Source: UBA6049 sp965662345
GTDB taxonomy: Bacteria > Bacteroidota > Bacteroidia > Flavobacteriales_G > Salibacteraceae
DNA length: 40,203 nucleotides
Direction of reading: 5' to 3'
Assembly: GCA_965662345.1 (NCBI GenBank)
Contig: CBFIHE010000020.1
Location: 1-40,203 of the forward strand
The notes under the pieces are model-generated. The model was not told the origin of the DNA, searched no databases, and saw only the letters and a program-made list of their open reading frames with translations. How positions within the stretch are numbered: the first letter of the stretch is position 1; every line of letters starts with the position of its first letter. Made by a program: the position numbers and the translations under genes. Shown in pieces: positions 9,001 through 17,544 of the stretch.

Positions 9001-10390
9001 TAGTATTCTGTTTCTGTATTATTTCCTGCCACTATTCTTGCTGGCCTACTTTTCTGTAAAAAAGAAACATAGAAATATAACTGCACTTATTGGCAGCCTT
9101 CTTTTCTACCTCTGGGCATCCCCTGAGTTTTTCTTGATTCTTCTAACAGCAGCCACTGTTGACCACCTAATTATTCACTACGGAATAAACACCCAAGACC
9201 ATACTCGCAGAAAGCTGATGCTGACCCTAGGAATAGCTGCTAACTTTTTATTGTTGGCTTATTTCAAGTATGCGAACTTCTTTGTTTCCAATGTAAATGA
9301 GCTATTGGAATCAATGGGTGTTAAATCTGTTGAATGGACTCATGTTGTGCTTCCCATTGGGATTTCCTTTTTCACCTTCCAAAAAGCTAGTTTTTTAATA
9401 GACACTTACAGAGATAATAGCTGCCCTAGATTGTCTTATAAAAATTATTTACTCTTTGTTTTCTTCTTTCCACAACTAATCGCAGGTCCCATTATACGGT
9501 TCAAAGAAATCAGCAGCCAAATCATATCTCGGGAAGAAAACTATGCGAAGCGATTAGAAGGGTTTAGCCGGTTTTGTTTCGGTCTTGCTAAAAAAGTGCT
9601 TCTAGCAGACTCTTTTGCAGTTTATGCAGATATAGCATTTAAGGCCCAAGACCCTACACTTATGGTTGCCTGGATTGGAGCATTATCCTATGCTTTCCAA
9701 ATTTATTTCGACTTTTCAGGGTACTCAGATATGGCTATAGGCCTAGGTAGAATGGCGGGGTTTACTTTTCCTGAGAATTTCAACTTCCCATACGCTTCTA
9801 AATCCATTACTGAATTTTGGCGGAGATGGCACATTACTCTCAGTACTTGGATGAAAGATTACCTCTACATCCCTTTGGGTGGCAATAGGGGCTCAAGCAC
9901 ACGCACATTTGCAAACCTTGGCCTCGTCTTTTTATTCAGCGGGTTTTGGCATGGAGCAGGATGGAACTTTATATTGTGGGGAGCCTATCACGGAACATTC
10001 CTAATACTTGAAAGATTAGGGTTAAACCGAGTATTGAAATCTACCGGACCACTATCACAAATCATCACCTTCATCATAGTAATACTTGGCTGGGTGCTCT
10101 TTAGAGCTGAATCACTTCCCGATGCACTCGACTATTATTTCAACCTCTTTACCCTAGGAGGTAAACCAGCTCCCGAGCCGAACATGAGACTAATTGTACT
10201 AGGAGTTTTTGCCTTTGGAACTATTTTTTTTACCAGAGACCGTGTACAAAAAGGAATAAACGAGCTGTTCTCATTTGATTCGAAGAGGAAGGTAGCGCTA
10301 GTGAGTTTTGCCTCTTTACTCTTATTAATCTACAGCACAGGCGAAATGGCCGCATCAGGATTCAGTCCTTTCATTTACTTTAGATTCTAA
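8990..10390 (+). CDS. MBOAT family O-acyltransferase (AlgI-like), copy 2
   Basis: 466 residues, polytopic, with the same landmarks as the copy at 65: LPIGISFFTFQ (121-131), GPIIR (166-170), DFSGYSDMAIGLG (241-253), WRRWH (277-281), IPLGGNR (294-300) and FWHGAGWNF (319-327) with H321 as the family histidine. Both copies end PFIYFRF. It is clearly a paralogue, but the sequences differ over much of the N-terminal half, so this is not a recent duplication. It overlaps the AlgJ-like gene by 11 bases and is followed after 1 base by a glycosyltransferase, tying O-acetylation to glycan synthesis. Confidence 0.93.
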   Translation: MVFSSILFLYYFLPLFLLAYFSVKKKHRNITALIGSLLFYLWASPEFFLILLTAATVDHLIIHYGINTQDHTRRKLMLTLGIAANFLLLAYFKYANFFVSNVNELLESMGVKSVEWTHVVLPIGISFFTFQKASFLIDTYRDNSCPRLSYKNYLLFVFFFPQLIAGPIIRFKEISSQIISREENYAKRLEGFSRFCFGLAKKVLLADSFAVYADIAFKAQDPTLMVAWIGALSYAFQIYFDFSGYSDMAIGLGRMAGFTFPENFNFPYASKSITEFWRRWHITLSTWMKDYLYIPLGGNRGSSTRTFANLGLVFLFSGFWHGAGWNFILWGAYHGTFLILERLGLNRVLKSTGPLSQIITFIIVILGWVLFRAESLPDALDYYFNLFTLGGKPAPEPNMRLIVLGVFAFGTIFFTRDRVQKGINELFSFDSKRKVALVSFASLLLLIYSTGEMAASGFSPFIYFRF

Positions 10391-10391
10391 T

Positions 10392-11423
10392 ATGACCAAC
10401 GGGGTAATCATTAACGGAAAATTCTTGGCACAACCGATTACGGGAGTGCAGCGATTTGCCCTGGAAATGGTTAAGGAGCTGCTTTACACCAATGTGAAGT
10501 TTAAAATTTATGCACCAAAAGGAGCCACTATTCCGCTTTGGCTGAGTGAGCACGTGCTTACGTTTGGAAGATCTAAAAGCTTGCTATGGGAACAACTAGA
10601 CTTACCAAAACGATTAAAAAGTGAAGACATCCCTTTGCTTATAAACCTGTGTAACTCAGGCCCAGTAAGGTATCCTAATCACCTATTAGTTTTGCATGAT
10701 GTTGCGTTCATGGCACACCCAGAATGGTTCGGCAAACTATTTAGAACTTGGTACAAGCTGCTTGTTCCATCTTTGGTTAAGCGTTCAAAACACCTATTTA
10801 CGGTAAGTGAATTTTCTAAGAAAGAGATTTTAAAGTACTTTAATGTATCTCCTGAAAGGATTACCGTGGTACATAACGGAACAAACAGGCAGAGAAGCCT
10901 TCAACCTGAGCGGAAGCATCCGTTTGTTTTAAGCGTAGGTAGTTTAAATCCAAGAAAGAATATCGGATTCATTGCAGAGGCTTTCCAGCTTGCGGAGTTA
11001 CAAGACTGGCAGTTAATAATTGCGGGTGGCGAGAGCAAGCATTTTAAAGCTCATAACAAAATGAATCACCCTCAAATCAAGTGGATTGGATACCAAGATG
11101 AGGAAACCATAGAAAAGCTTTACAATGAAGCTGCACTCTTTGTCTCAGCATCTCACTACGAAGGGTTTGGAATTCCTGTATTAGAAGCCATGCAACACGG
11201 CTGCGAAGTAGCTTTGAGTAGAATACCTGTTTACACAGAATTATTTAACCAACACATTCATTTCTTCGACCTTCATGACCCACATACTCTGGCTGAAATA
11301 ATGAAAGATGTAGCATCTAAACCCTTAAAACCAGTGGCACATGCACACACTCTTTCTACCTTTAATTACGGCACTTCAGCAAGAAAAATGGCAGATATTT
11401 TAACACAAACTATCAAAGATTGA
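10392..11423 (+). CDS. GT4-family glycosyltransferase (GT-B fold)
   Basis: 343 residues. The GT-B pattern is visible: N-terminal domain with GVQRFALEMV (18-27), hinge, and a C-terminal Glycos_transf_1 domain beginning FVLSVGSLNPRKN (178-190) and containing the EX7E motif from E257 to E265 (EGFGIPVLE). It should transfer a nucleotide-activated sugar, possibly mannose or a related hexose, to a lipid-linked glycan on the cytoplasmic face. It follows the MBOAT by 1 base, and its TGA overlaps the TTG start of the next glycosyltransferase. Confidence 0.92.
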   Translation: MTNGVIINGKFLAQPITGVQRFALEMVKELLYTNVKFKIYAPKGATIPLWLSEHVLTFGRSKSLLWEQLDLPKRLKSEDIPLLINLCNSGPVRYPNHLLVLHDVAFMAHPEWFGKLFRTWYKLLVPSLVKRSKHLFTVSEFSKKEILKYFNVSPERITVVHNGTNRQRSLQPERKHPFVLSVGSLNPRKNIGFIAEAFQLAELQDWQLIIAGGESKHFKAHNKMNHPQIKWIGYQDEETIEKLYNEAALFVSASHYEGFGIPVLEAMQHGCEVALSRIPVYTELFNQHIHFFDLHDPHTLAEIMKDVASKPLKPVAHAHTLSTFNYGTSARKMADILTQTIKD

Positions 11424-12529
11424 GGGTAGCTGTAGTTCATGATTGGCTCGTTATTAATGGTGGAGCTGAAAAGGTAACCCGCGAAATTCTACACTGTTAT
11501 CCAGATGCAGATGTTTTTAGTTTAGTTGACTTTCTTTCAGAAAAAGATAGGGCATTTATACTTCTTGGAAAGGGAACTAAAAATTCATTCATTCAAGAAC
11601 TTCCTTGGGCAAAAAAACATTACCGGAGCTATCTGCCACTATTCCCTGCTGCTATTGAATCTTTAAATCTTAGTGGCTATGACTTAATTATTAGTTCTAG
11701 CTATGCCGTAGCAAAAGGGGTGAAGAAAACAGACCAACAACTTCACATTTGCTATTGCCACTCTCCCATGAGATATGCACACGACTTGTATGAGCATTAT
11801 CTGTATGAAACAGGTCTTAGCCCAATAAAGCGATTAGCTGCCAAGCTCGTTCTTCCTGTAATTAGAAAATGGGATATTCGTGTTTCTAGCAGAGTTGACT
11901 TCTTCATTGCAAACTCTGCCTTTATCAAGGCCCGTATACAAAGGGTGTACAACCGCGATTCAGTGGTTATTCACCCACCTGTTGACCTATCAGCATTCAA
12001 GTTTCAGAAGGTGAAACAAGACTATTATCTGTGTTACGGCAGGCAGGTTCCTTACAAGAAAACAGATGAAATAATAAAGGCTTTTGAACACCTACCTCAC
12101 TTACAACTCAAAGTGGCTGGTGGCGGCCCAATGGTTGATTCCTTAAAGGCAAAGGCGCCAAGAAATGTGGAAGTATTAGGCGAACTGCCCTTCAACGAGT
12201 TGGTAACGCTCGTTTCTGGTGCAAAGGGACTCATTGTAACCGCAGAAGAAGATTTTGGCATAACGCCCCTTGAAGCACAAGCTACTGGAACTCCAGTAAT
12301 TGCATTGCGTAAAGGCGGATACCTAGAAACGGTCGTAGAGGGAGAAACAGGCTTATTCTTTGAAAAAGCAAAAAGTCAAACCATTTGTAAAGCGATTGAA
12401 TCGTTTGAATCACAATCATTCAGCGCAGAAGACTGCCGGAAAAACGCAGAGCGATTCGGGATAGAGATATTTTTGACTGAATTCCGCACTTTTGTGGAAG
12501 ACAAAAAAGAGGTAGCGTTACGCTCATGA
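11420..12529 (+). CDS. GT4-family glycosyltransferase (WbaZ-like)
   Basis: 369 residues. The N-terminus MRVAVVHDWL followed by GGAEKV (14-19) and ICYCHSPMRYAHDLY (110-124) is characteristic of WbaZ-type mannosyltransferases; the GT-B C-terminal domain has the EX7E pair E277/E285 (EDFGITPLE). The only start giving the conserved N-terminus is TTG at 11420, overlapping the upstream TGA (TTGA), so translation is probably coupled. The stop overlaps the following ATG (ATGA). Mannose transfer is a family-level suggestion, not something the sequence proves. Confidence 0.9.
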   Translation: MRVAVVHDWLVINGGAEKVTREILHCYPDADVFSLVDFLSEKDRAFILLGKGTKNSFIQELPWAKKHYRSYLPLFPAAIESLNLSGYDLIISSSYAVAKGVKKTDQQLHICYCHSPMRYAHDLYEHYLYETGLSPIKRLAAKLVLPVIRKWDIRVSSRVDFFIANSAFIKARIQRVYNRDSVVIHPPVDLSAFKFQKVKQDYYLCYGRQVPYKKTDEIIKAFEHLPHLQLKVAGGGPMVDSLKAKAPRNVEVLGELPFNELVTLVSGAKGLIVTAEEDFGITPLEAQATGTPVIALRKGGYLETVVEGETGLFFEKAKSQTICKAIESFESQSFSAEDCRKNAERFGIEIFLTEFRTFVEDKKEVALRS

Positions 12530-13779
12530 GAACACTAAGTAAAGCCAATCAAGTTTTAGGAAGTATACTTTTACTTGTGCTTGCTTGTTTCCCTTTATTT
12601 CCTCTTAGACAAACGGGTATGCTCATACTCGCTTGGGGAATTTCTGCACTTTTATTCTTTCTGAACAGACCCCCTCTAACAAAGAGAGAACTTCTGGCTT
12701 TTGGTATACTCATTCTTCCTTATATAGCGTTGGCTCTTTCTGGTTTATACAGCGATGAGGCACAACTACGGGAATTCTCACTGGTTCAAAAAATTTCAAT
12801 GTGGGCCTTTCCATTGGGGATATTCGCTATGTCTTCTTCTATAGATAATGATAGAGTAAGGTTGTTGGGCATTGTATTTTCAGTATCAGTTCTATTTCTA
12901 GGATTGTATGGGAACCTACTAATTCTAATTGAAGGATTTATACCTGTAGACATGAACTACGAAAAGACGAATAGTGCCGTGAGGTATAGACTGAGTATTG
13001 AGCACTACACAAGAATCCACCCTACGTACATGGCTATATTTCAACTCTTTGCTATTGCGTCTTTTGGCGACCTCTTCTATCAATTGCGGAGAGCTGGCTC
13101 AAAAGCAACACTTCGTTGGCTGTTAATCATTGGGGTAGTTTTATTTATAGGCTTGTTACTTTTGGGGGGTGCTCGATTCCCACTTCTTGTTGGAGTTTTA
13201 GTTGGCACATACTATTTCCTGCGCGGAAATCTACCTCGCAAACTTAAAGTTGGCCTACCCGTTTCGCTCATTGTATTGGCTAGCATTGGTTTATCAATGA
13301 GTCCCACCCTCCAGCAGCGCTTTAAAGAAGTTTCTGTAGAAAACCTAACCACGCCTCCTAAGGGCAACAATCATAATTCAACGAATATTCGTGTTGGTAT
13401 TTACCGTTGTGCTATGTCCATTATTTCCCAAAACCCGTTTCTTGGTGTTGGCCTAGGAAACACGCAAAAAGCCTTAAATACTTGCTACACCCAATACGAC
13501 TCTCCTATCTACTCAGACAAGGATTACAACACACATAACTCATACTTGAACTTCTGGGTAACTGCAGGCATTCTTGGCTTTGCCTCGCTTATCTTTATGT
13601 TCGGATATGCGCTGTATGCTTGCAGAGGTAATTCCGTTTTTACAGGAATTATTCTAATGATGGCGTTGTGTGCTTTAACGGAAAACTATTTCGATCGGCA
13701 GATGGGTGTTGTCTTTTACTCCATGTTCCTCTCCCTTTTCGTATTCTCTTCCCTTAAATCAAAAGCATCTAATGGATAG
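12526..13779 (+). CDS. O-antigen ligase/polymerase-like membrane protein (Wzy_C superfamily)
   Basis: 417 residues, mostly hydrophobic, with roughly ten or more membrane segments. A large extracytoplasmic loop (about 260-345) contains NPFLGVGLGNTQ (303-314) and DYNTHNSYLNFWVTAGILGF (333-352), the Wzy_C/WaaL signature with H337. An earlier conserved segment is IHPTYMAIF (164-172). It should either ligate a lipid-linked glycan to its acceptor or polymerise repeat units in the periplasm; the two roles cannot be separated by sequence. It overlaps the previous gene by 4 bases and the epimerase start by 8. Confidence 0.87.
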   Translation: MRTLSKANQVLGSILLLVLACFPLFPLRQTGMLILAWGISALLFFLNRPPLTKRELLAFGILILPYIALALSGLYSDEAQLREFSLVQKISMWAFPLGIFAMSSSIDNDRVRLLGIVFSVSVLFLGLYGNLLILIEGFIPVDMNYEKTNSAVRYRLSIEHYTRIHPTYMAIFQLFAIASFGDLFYQLRRAGSKATLRWLLIIGVVLFIGLLLLGGARFPLLVGVLVGTYYFLRGNLPRKLKVGLPVSLIVLASIGLSMSPTLQQRFKEVSVENLTTPPKGNNHNSTNIRVGIYRCAMSIISQNPFLGVGLGNTQKALNTCYTQYDSPIYSDKDYNTHNSYLNFWVTAGILGFASLIFMFGYALYACRGNSVFTGIILMMALCALTENYFDRQMGVVFYSMFLSLFVFSSLKSKASNG

Positions 13780-14773
13780 AGTATTCGTATCTGGATCTAG
13801 AGGGTTTGTCGGTAGTAGACTTGTACAAACACTAGCAGATGAAGGCCACTTTGTTCATGCACTTATTAGACCTGGTAGTCAGCTTTCTGCAGACTTAAGA
13901 AAGCATAAAAACATAACGGTATTCGAAGGTGATGTAACAAACCTTTCATCACTTGTAGCAGCTACAAAAGGCTGTAACCAAGCCTTTCACCTAGCCGCAC
14001 TTGCGCAGCCTTGGGCAAAAGACATGAAGCTTTTTCATGAGGTAAATGTGCAAGGCACTCTAAATGTGCTTGAAGCTTGTCTCAAAAACGGTACTTCCGA
14101 TATTGTTATTACATCCTCTGCAGGCATGTTTGGCCCACAAAAAGATGTTAAACCTGTGAATGAAAAAACAAAGCCCAAATCTTGGTTTTCTGAATATGAA
14201 AAAACAAAGTGGGAAAGTGTTGAGGCTTCTAAATCATTTCTTGCCAAAGGATTAAGAATTCGCTTTGTAAGCCCAACAAGAGTGTTTGGCCCAGGAGAGT
14301 TAAGCACTTCTAATGCCGTTACCAAGTTGATTTACCAATACATGCAGGGCAAGTTTAGATTCGTTCCTGGAACTGGTCATGGAATAGGTAATTATGCCTT
14401 CATAGATGATGTTGTAAATGGGCATCTTCAAGCCATGAGAAAAGGTAAGCCTGGCGAAAACTACATTTTAGGTGGAGAGAATGTGAGTTACCGGTATTTC
14501 TTTGACCTCACAGGTAAATTATTGGGCAAAAAATATAGACTTTTTGGAGTTCCTATAACCTTAATGCTAGCTGTTGCCTTTGTAATGGAGCAGTTGGCAA
14601 ACCTCACTGGAAAGCCCCCTGTAATTACACCTCCCTTTGTAAGAAAATACTCTCACGATTGGGGAACAGACTTATCAAAAGCGCAAGATGATTTGGGATA
14701 TCAGATTACACCTATTTCAGCAGCCATAAAGAAGACCATTGATTGGCTTAGTTTGCAGCAAAGGCAACACTAA
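13772..14773 (+). CDS. NAD-dependent epimerase/dehydratase (extended SDR)
   Basis: 333 residues from ATG 13772. A longer frame opens at 13706, but its first 22 codons lie inside the previous gene and the Rossmann fold begins exactly at MDRVFVSGSRGFVGS. The nucleotide-binding GxxGxxG is G8-G14, the catalytic serine region is ITSSAG (113-118) and the active site is Y142xxxK146. It likely makes or modifies a nucleotide sugar or related metabolite; 3-beta-HSD-like members of this group also exist, so the substrate is open. It is the last gene of the plus-strand polysaccharide operon and overlaps the convergent GGGP synthase gene tail to tail by 26 bases. Confidence 0.88.
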   Translation: MDRVFVSGSRGFVGSRLVQTLADEGHFVHALIRPGSQLSADLRKHKNITVFEGDVTNLSSLVAATKGCNQAFHLAALAQPWAKDMKLFHEVNVQGTLNVLEACLKNGTSDIVITSSAGMFGPQKDVKPVNEKTKPKSWFSEYEKTKWESVEASKSFLAKGLRIRFVSPTRVFGPGELSTSNAVTKLIYQYMQGKFRFVPGTGHGIGNYAFIDDVVNGHLQAMRKGKPGENYILGGENVSYRYFFDLTGKLLGKKYRLFGVPITLMLAVAFVMEQLANLTGKPPVITPPFVRKYSHDWGTDLSKAQDDLGYQITPISAAIKKTIDWLSLQQRQH

Positions 14774-15482
14774 TATCAAATAGAGCTTCTGGGGCTTTCT
14801 CCAGAATGTTACCAACAACCACTATGCTCGCACCAGCATTAATTGCTCTTTTGGCAGATTCTGCATCTCTAATTCCACCTCCAACAATTATGGGTGTATC
14901 TACAGAGGCTTTAACTGCTTTTATAAATTGTTCACTAACTGGGTTATTAGCTCCGCTTCCAGAATCTAGGTACATCAACTTAAGTCCTAACATTTCACCA
15001 GCCATTGCAGTTACTCCAGCAATATCGGGTTTATCTGCAGGAATTGGTAAGGTATTAGAAATGTAGCTTACCGTTGTAGGCTTTCCTCCATCTACTAACA
15101 TGTATCCTGTGGGCAAAACTTCTATACCAGATGCCTTTAGTTTAGGTGCTGCCAATACATGCTGACCTATAAGTAAATCTGGATTTCGACCTGATATTAA
15201 ACTCAGGAGTAAAATACCATCTGCCTTTGCACTTATTTCAGCGTTGCTGCCTGGAAAGATTAGAACAGGGATATTCGTATGCTCCTTTATAAATTCCAAT
15301 GTTTCTTCAAACCTAACATCGGTCATTAAGCTACCTCCAACAAAGAAGTAACCCACATTGCAGTGAGCAGCCATCTCAATGAGTGGTTTTAACTCCATGG
15401 GCTGCTGCTTATCTGGATCGATAAGTACTGCTAATTCCGCAGTTTTACTGTTGAGACGGGCTAAAATTGACTGGTCCATCAT
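14748..15482 (-). CDS. Geranylgeranylglyceryl phosphate synthase family protein (PcrB/GGGPS)
   Basis: 244 residues forming a TIM-barrel prenyltransferase that joins a polyprenyl diphosphate to glycerol-1-phosphate. Motifs: LIDPDK (20-25), FVGGS (47-51), PTGYMLVDGG (124-133), YLDSGSGANNPV (171-182), VGGGIRD (200-206) and VVGN (222-225). Family members occur in Bacteroidota as well as archaea and Bacillus; here chain length and lipid product are unknown. Two ATGs adjoin at the start. It lies 11 bases after the phosphopantetheinyl transferase and is probably in the same operon. Confidence 0.92.
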   Translation of the reverse strand: MMDQSILARLNSKTAELAVLIDPDKQQPMELKPLIEMAAHCNVGYFFVGGSLMTDVRFEETLEFIKEHTNIPVLIFPGSNAEISAKADGILLLSLISGRNPDLLIGQHVLAAPKLKASGIEVLPTGYMLVDGGKPTTVSYISNTLPIPADKPDIAGVTAMAGEMLGLKLMYLDSGSGANNPVSEQFIKAVKASVDTPIIVGGGIRDAESAKRAINAGASIVVVGNILEKAPEALFDISVAFAAN

Positions 15483-15493
15483 TCATTGCAATA

Positions 15494-16168
15494 TTAACCA
15501 TTCAAGGTGTACACAAGCATGTAGTCATCTAACTTTTCATAGCGTAGCCGAATATTACGCTCACCATCTTCTTTAAAAATATGACCTTTCAGCTCGCCAT
15601 CATCACCACTGGTAAATGGCTCAATGAAAAGATTTTCTCTAAAGTCTACGTCACCTTTTGCATAGTACTTAAAAAGAGCTTCTTTAGCGCACCAATAAAT
15701 TAAAGCGTTCCATACAGATCCACCAGCATGGTTTAGTTCTTCGCCATTCATAAATCGACTTGAGATCTTCAAGATCTTCTCAGTGTAGTGTTGCAAATCA
15801 ATCCCTACTTCAAGGTTCTCGTGTACCAAAACAGCTTCTAAATCACCAGAATGGGATATACTTATACGGTATCCTGATTTTTCTAACATCGGTTTACCGT
15901 TGGGCGAATACACGATTCTCTCTTCTTTTCCAAACTGACTTTGTACAACATACCTCACACCTAAAAACTCACGCTTCCTGCGCTCATAACCTATGTTGTT
16001 TAGCTTGCTCTCTTCTTCAACGGAAAGAACTACCTCTTTTTTCAAAACATCTAAATCCAATTGAGTGTTACTCACCCAAAGGCGATGTCCCGTGTTGAAG
16101 TCATGCTCGCTTATGACTGTGTTAAACCGTTGATTATTCGTACTTTTGCGCAACTTTTTAAAAATCAA
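15494..16168 (-). CDS. 4'-phosphopantetheinyl transferase superfamily protein
   Basis: 224 residues. It would transfer phosphopantetheine from CoA to carrier proteins of fatty-acid or natural-product synthesis. Visible signatures are RRKREFLGVR (63-72), SISHSGDL (103-110), VGIDLQ (121-126, Mg-binding D124) and YWCAKEALFKYY (158-169, with K162/E163/K167). The residue two after D124 is Gln, where Sfp has Glu; some family members tolerate this. The first 15 or so residues are poorly family-like, so the start could be later. Its 5' end is 17 bases from divergent ahcY, and it is followed by the GGGP synthase. Confidence 0.88.
   Translation of the reverse strand: MIFKKLRKSTNNQRFNTVISEHDFNTGHRLWVSNTQLDLDVLKKEVVLSVEEESKLNNIGYERRKREFLGVRYVVQSQFGKEERIVYSPNGKPMLEKSGYRISISHSGDLEAVLVHENLEVGIDLQHYTEKILKISSRFMNGEELNHAGGSVWNALIYWCAKEALFKYYAKGDVDFRENLFIEPFTSGDDGELKGHIFKEDGERNIRLRYEKLDDYMLVYTLNG
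16141..16148 (+). promoter_or_regulatory. Candidate -7 element for ahcY
   Basis: TACTTTTG fits the Bacteroidota -7 consensus TAnnTTTG and lies 38 bases before the ahcY ATG. A well-placed -33 TTG was not found (the nearest, 16130-16132, is too close). The promoter would sit inside the 5' coding region of the divergent phosphopantetheinyl transferase gene. Confidence 0.35.
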
Positions 16169-16185
16169 GAGAACTGTTTACAGGA

Positions 16186-17490
16186 ATGGAAAAAACATTG
16201 AATTACAAAGTAAAAGATATTTCACTAGCTGAGTGGGGAAGAAAAGAAATTGAACTAGCTGAAGCTGAAATGCCCGGCCTAATGTCATTGCGAGAAGAGT
16301 ACGGTAAAGACAAGCCGCTAGCAGGCGCTCGTATTGCAGGTTGTTTGCACATGACGATTCAAACAGCAGTTCTAATTGAAACATTAGTTGATTTAGGAGC
16401 TGATGTTACTTGGTCTAGTTGCAACATTTTCTCAACTCAAGATCACGCAGCTGCTGCAATTGCTGCTGCAGGCATACCCGTTTTTGCTTGGAAAGGAATG
16501 ACCGATGAAGAATTTGATTGGTGCATTGAACAAACACTTTTTGCTTTTGAAGACGGCAAGCCATTGAACATGATTCTAGATGATGGTGGTGACCTTACCA
16601 ACATGGTACTAGACAAGTATCCAGAGCTAGTTGATGCCATTAAGGGATTGTCTGAGGAAACAACAACTGGAGTTCACCGTTTGTACGAGCGTCAGAAAAA
16701 CGGAACGCTTCCAATGCCAGCTATAAACGTAAACGACTCTGTTACCAAATCTAAATTTGATAACAAGTACGGATGTAAAGAGTCTGCCGTTGATGCTATC
16801 CGCAGAGCAACTGATATAATGATGGCGGGTAAAGTAGCCGTTGTATGTGGTTATGGAGATGTTGGAAAAGGTACTGCAGCATCATTGCGTGGAGCTGGAT
16901 GTCGCGTAATTGTTACTGAAATAGACCCTATTTGTGCGCTACAAGCCGCTATGGATGGCTTTGAAGTTAAAAAGTTAGAAAACGTTCTAAGCAGAGTAGA
17001 TATCGTTATTACAGCAACAGGAAATAAAGACATAGTTACAGGCAAGCACTTTGAAGCTATGGGCGATAAGACTATTGTATGTAATATAGGCCATTTTGAC
17101 AATGAAATTGATATGGCGTGGTTGAACAACAATCATGGCAGTACGAAAGACACTGTTAAGCCTCAAGTAGATAAGTATACCATTAATGGCAAAGACATCA
17201 TTGTTTTAGCAGAAGGTAGATTGGTTAACTTGGGTTGTGCAACAGGTCACCCATCATTTGTAATGAGTAACTCATTTACCAACCAAACACTAGCTCAACT
17301 AGAGCTTTGGTTGCATGCAGACAAGTATAAAAACGAAGTATACACATTACCTAAGCACTTAGATGAAAAAGTTGCAGAGCTTCACCTAGCTAAAATTGGA
17401 GCCGAACTTGAAGAGCTTTCTGAAGATCAAGCAAGCTACATTGGTGTTACAGTTGAAGGCCCATATAAGCCTGAATATTACAGGTACTAA
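16186..17490 (+). CDS. ahcY: Adenosylhomocysteinase (S-adenosylhomocysteine hydrolase)
   Basis: 434 residues, full length. This cytoplasmic NAD-dependent enzyme splits S-adenosylhomocysteine into adenosine and homocysteine, relieving product inhibition of methyltransferases. Signatures: GCLHMTIQTAVLIETL (52-67), SCNIFSTQDHAAAA (78-91), the catalytic-site region VNDSVTKSKFDNKYGC (182-197), the NAD-binding CGYGDVGKG (221-229) and the C-terminal KPEYYRY, which closes the neighbouring active site in the tetramer. It starts 17 bases from the divergent phosphopantetheinyl transferase and is a single-gene unit closed by a strong terminator. Confidence 0.98.
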   Translation: MEKTLNYKVKDISLAEWGRKEIELAEAEMPGLMSLREEYGKDKPLAGARIAGCLHMTIQTAVLIETLVDLGADVTWSSCNIFSTQDHAAAAIAAAGIPVFAWKGMTDEEFDWCIEQTLFAFEDGKPLNMILDDGGDLTNMVLDKYPELVDAIKGLSEETTTGVHRLYERQKNGTLPMPAINVNDSVTKSKFDNKYGCKESAVDAIRRATDIMMAGKVAVVCGYGDVGKGTAASLRGAGCRVIVTEIDPICALQAAMDGFEVKKLENVLSRVDIVITATGNKDIVTGKHFEAMGDKTIVCNIGHFDNEIDMAWLNNNHGSTKDTVKPQVDKYTINGKDIIVLAEGRLVNLGCATGHPSFVMSNSFTNQTLAQLELWLHADKYKNEVYTLPKHLDEKVAELHLAKIGAELEELSEDQASYIGVTVEGPYKPEYYRY

Positions 17491-17515
17491 GCCTTAGCTA
17501 TATAGAAAAGCAAAG

Positions 17516-17544
17516 CCGATGGAGATTCTTCATCGGTTTTTTTT
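17516..17544 (+). terminator. Rho-independent terminator of ahcY
   Basis: CCGATGGAG-ATT-CTTCATCGG forms a 9-bp stem (one G-T pair) with a 3-base loop, followed by eight Ts. It begins 25 bases after the ahcY stop. The T-run reaches the stop codon of the convergent lipoprotein gene, so the same stem may also stop transcription from that side, where the trailing sequence is less T-rich. Confidence 0.88.

Noticed and set aside
13706..13771. N-terminal extension of the epimerase
   Set aside because: The 22 extra residues lie inside the O-antigen ligase-like gene and precede the true Rossmann start at MDRVFVSGS; ATG 13772 is preferred.
16169..16185. Possible SAM/SAH riboswitch upstream of ahcY
   Set aside because: Only 17 bases separate the two divergent starts and no structured leader is visible.
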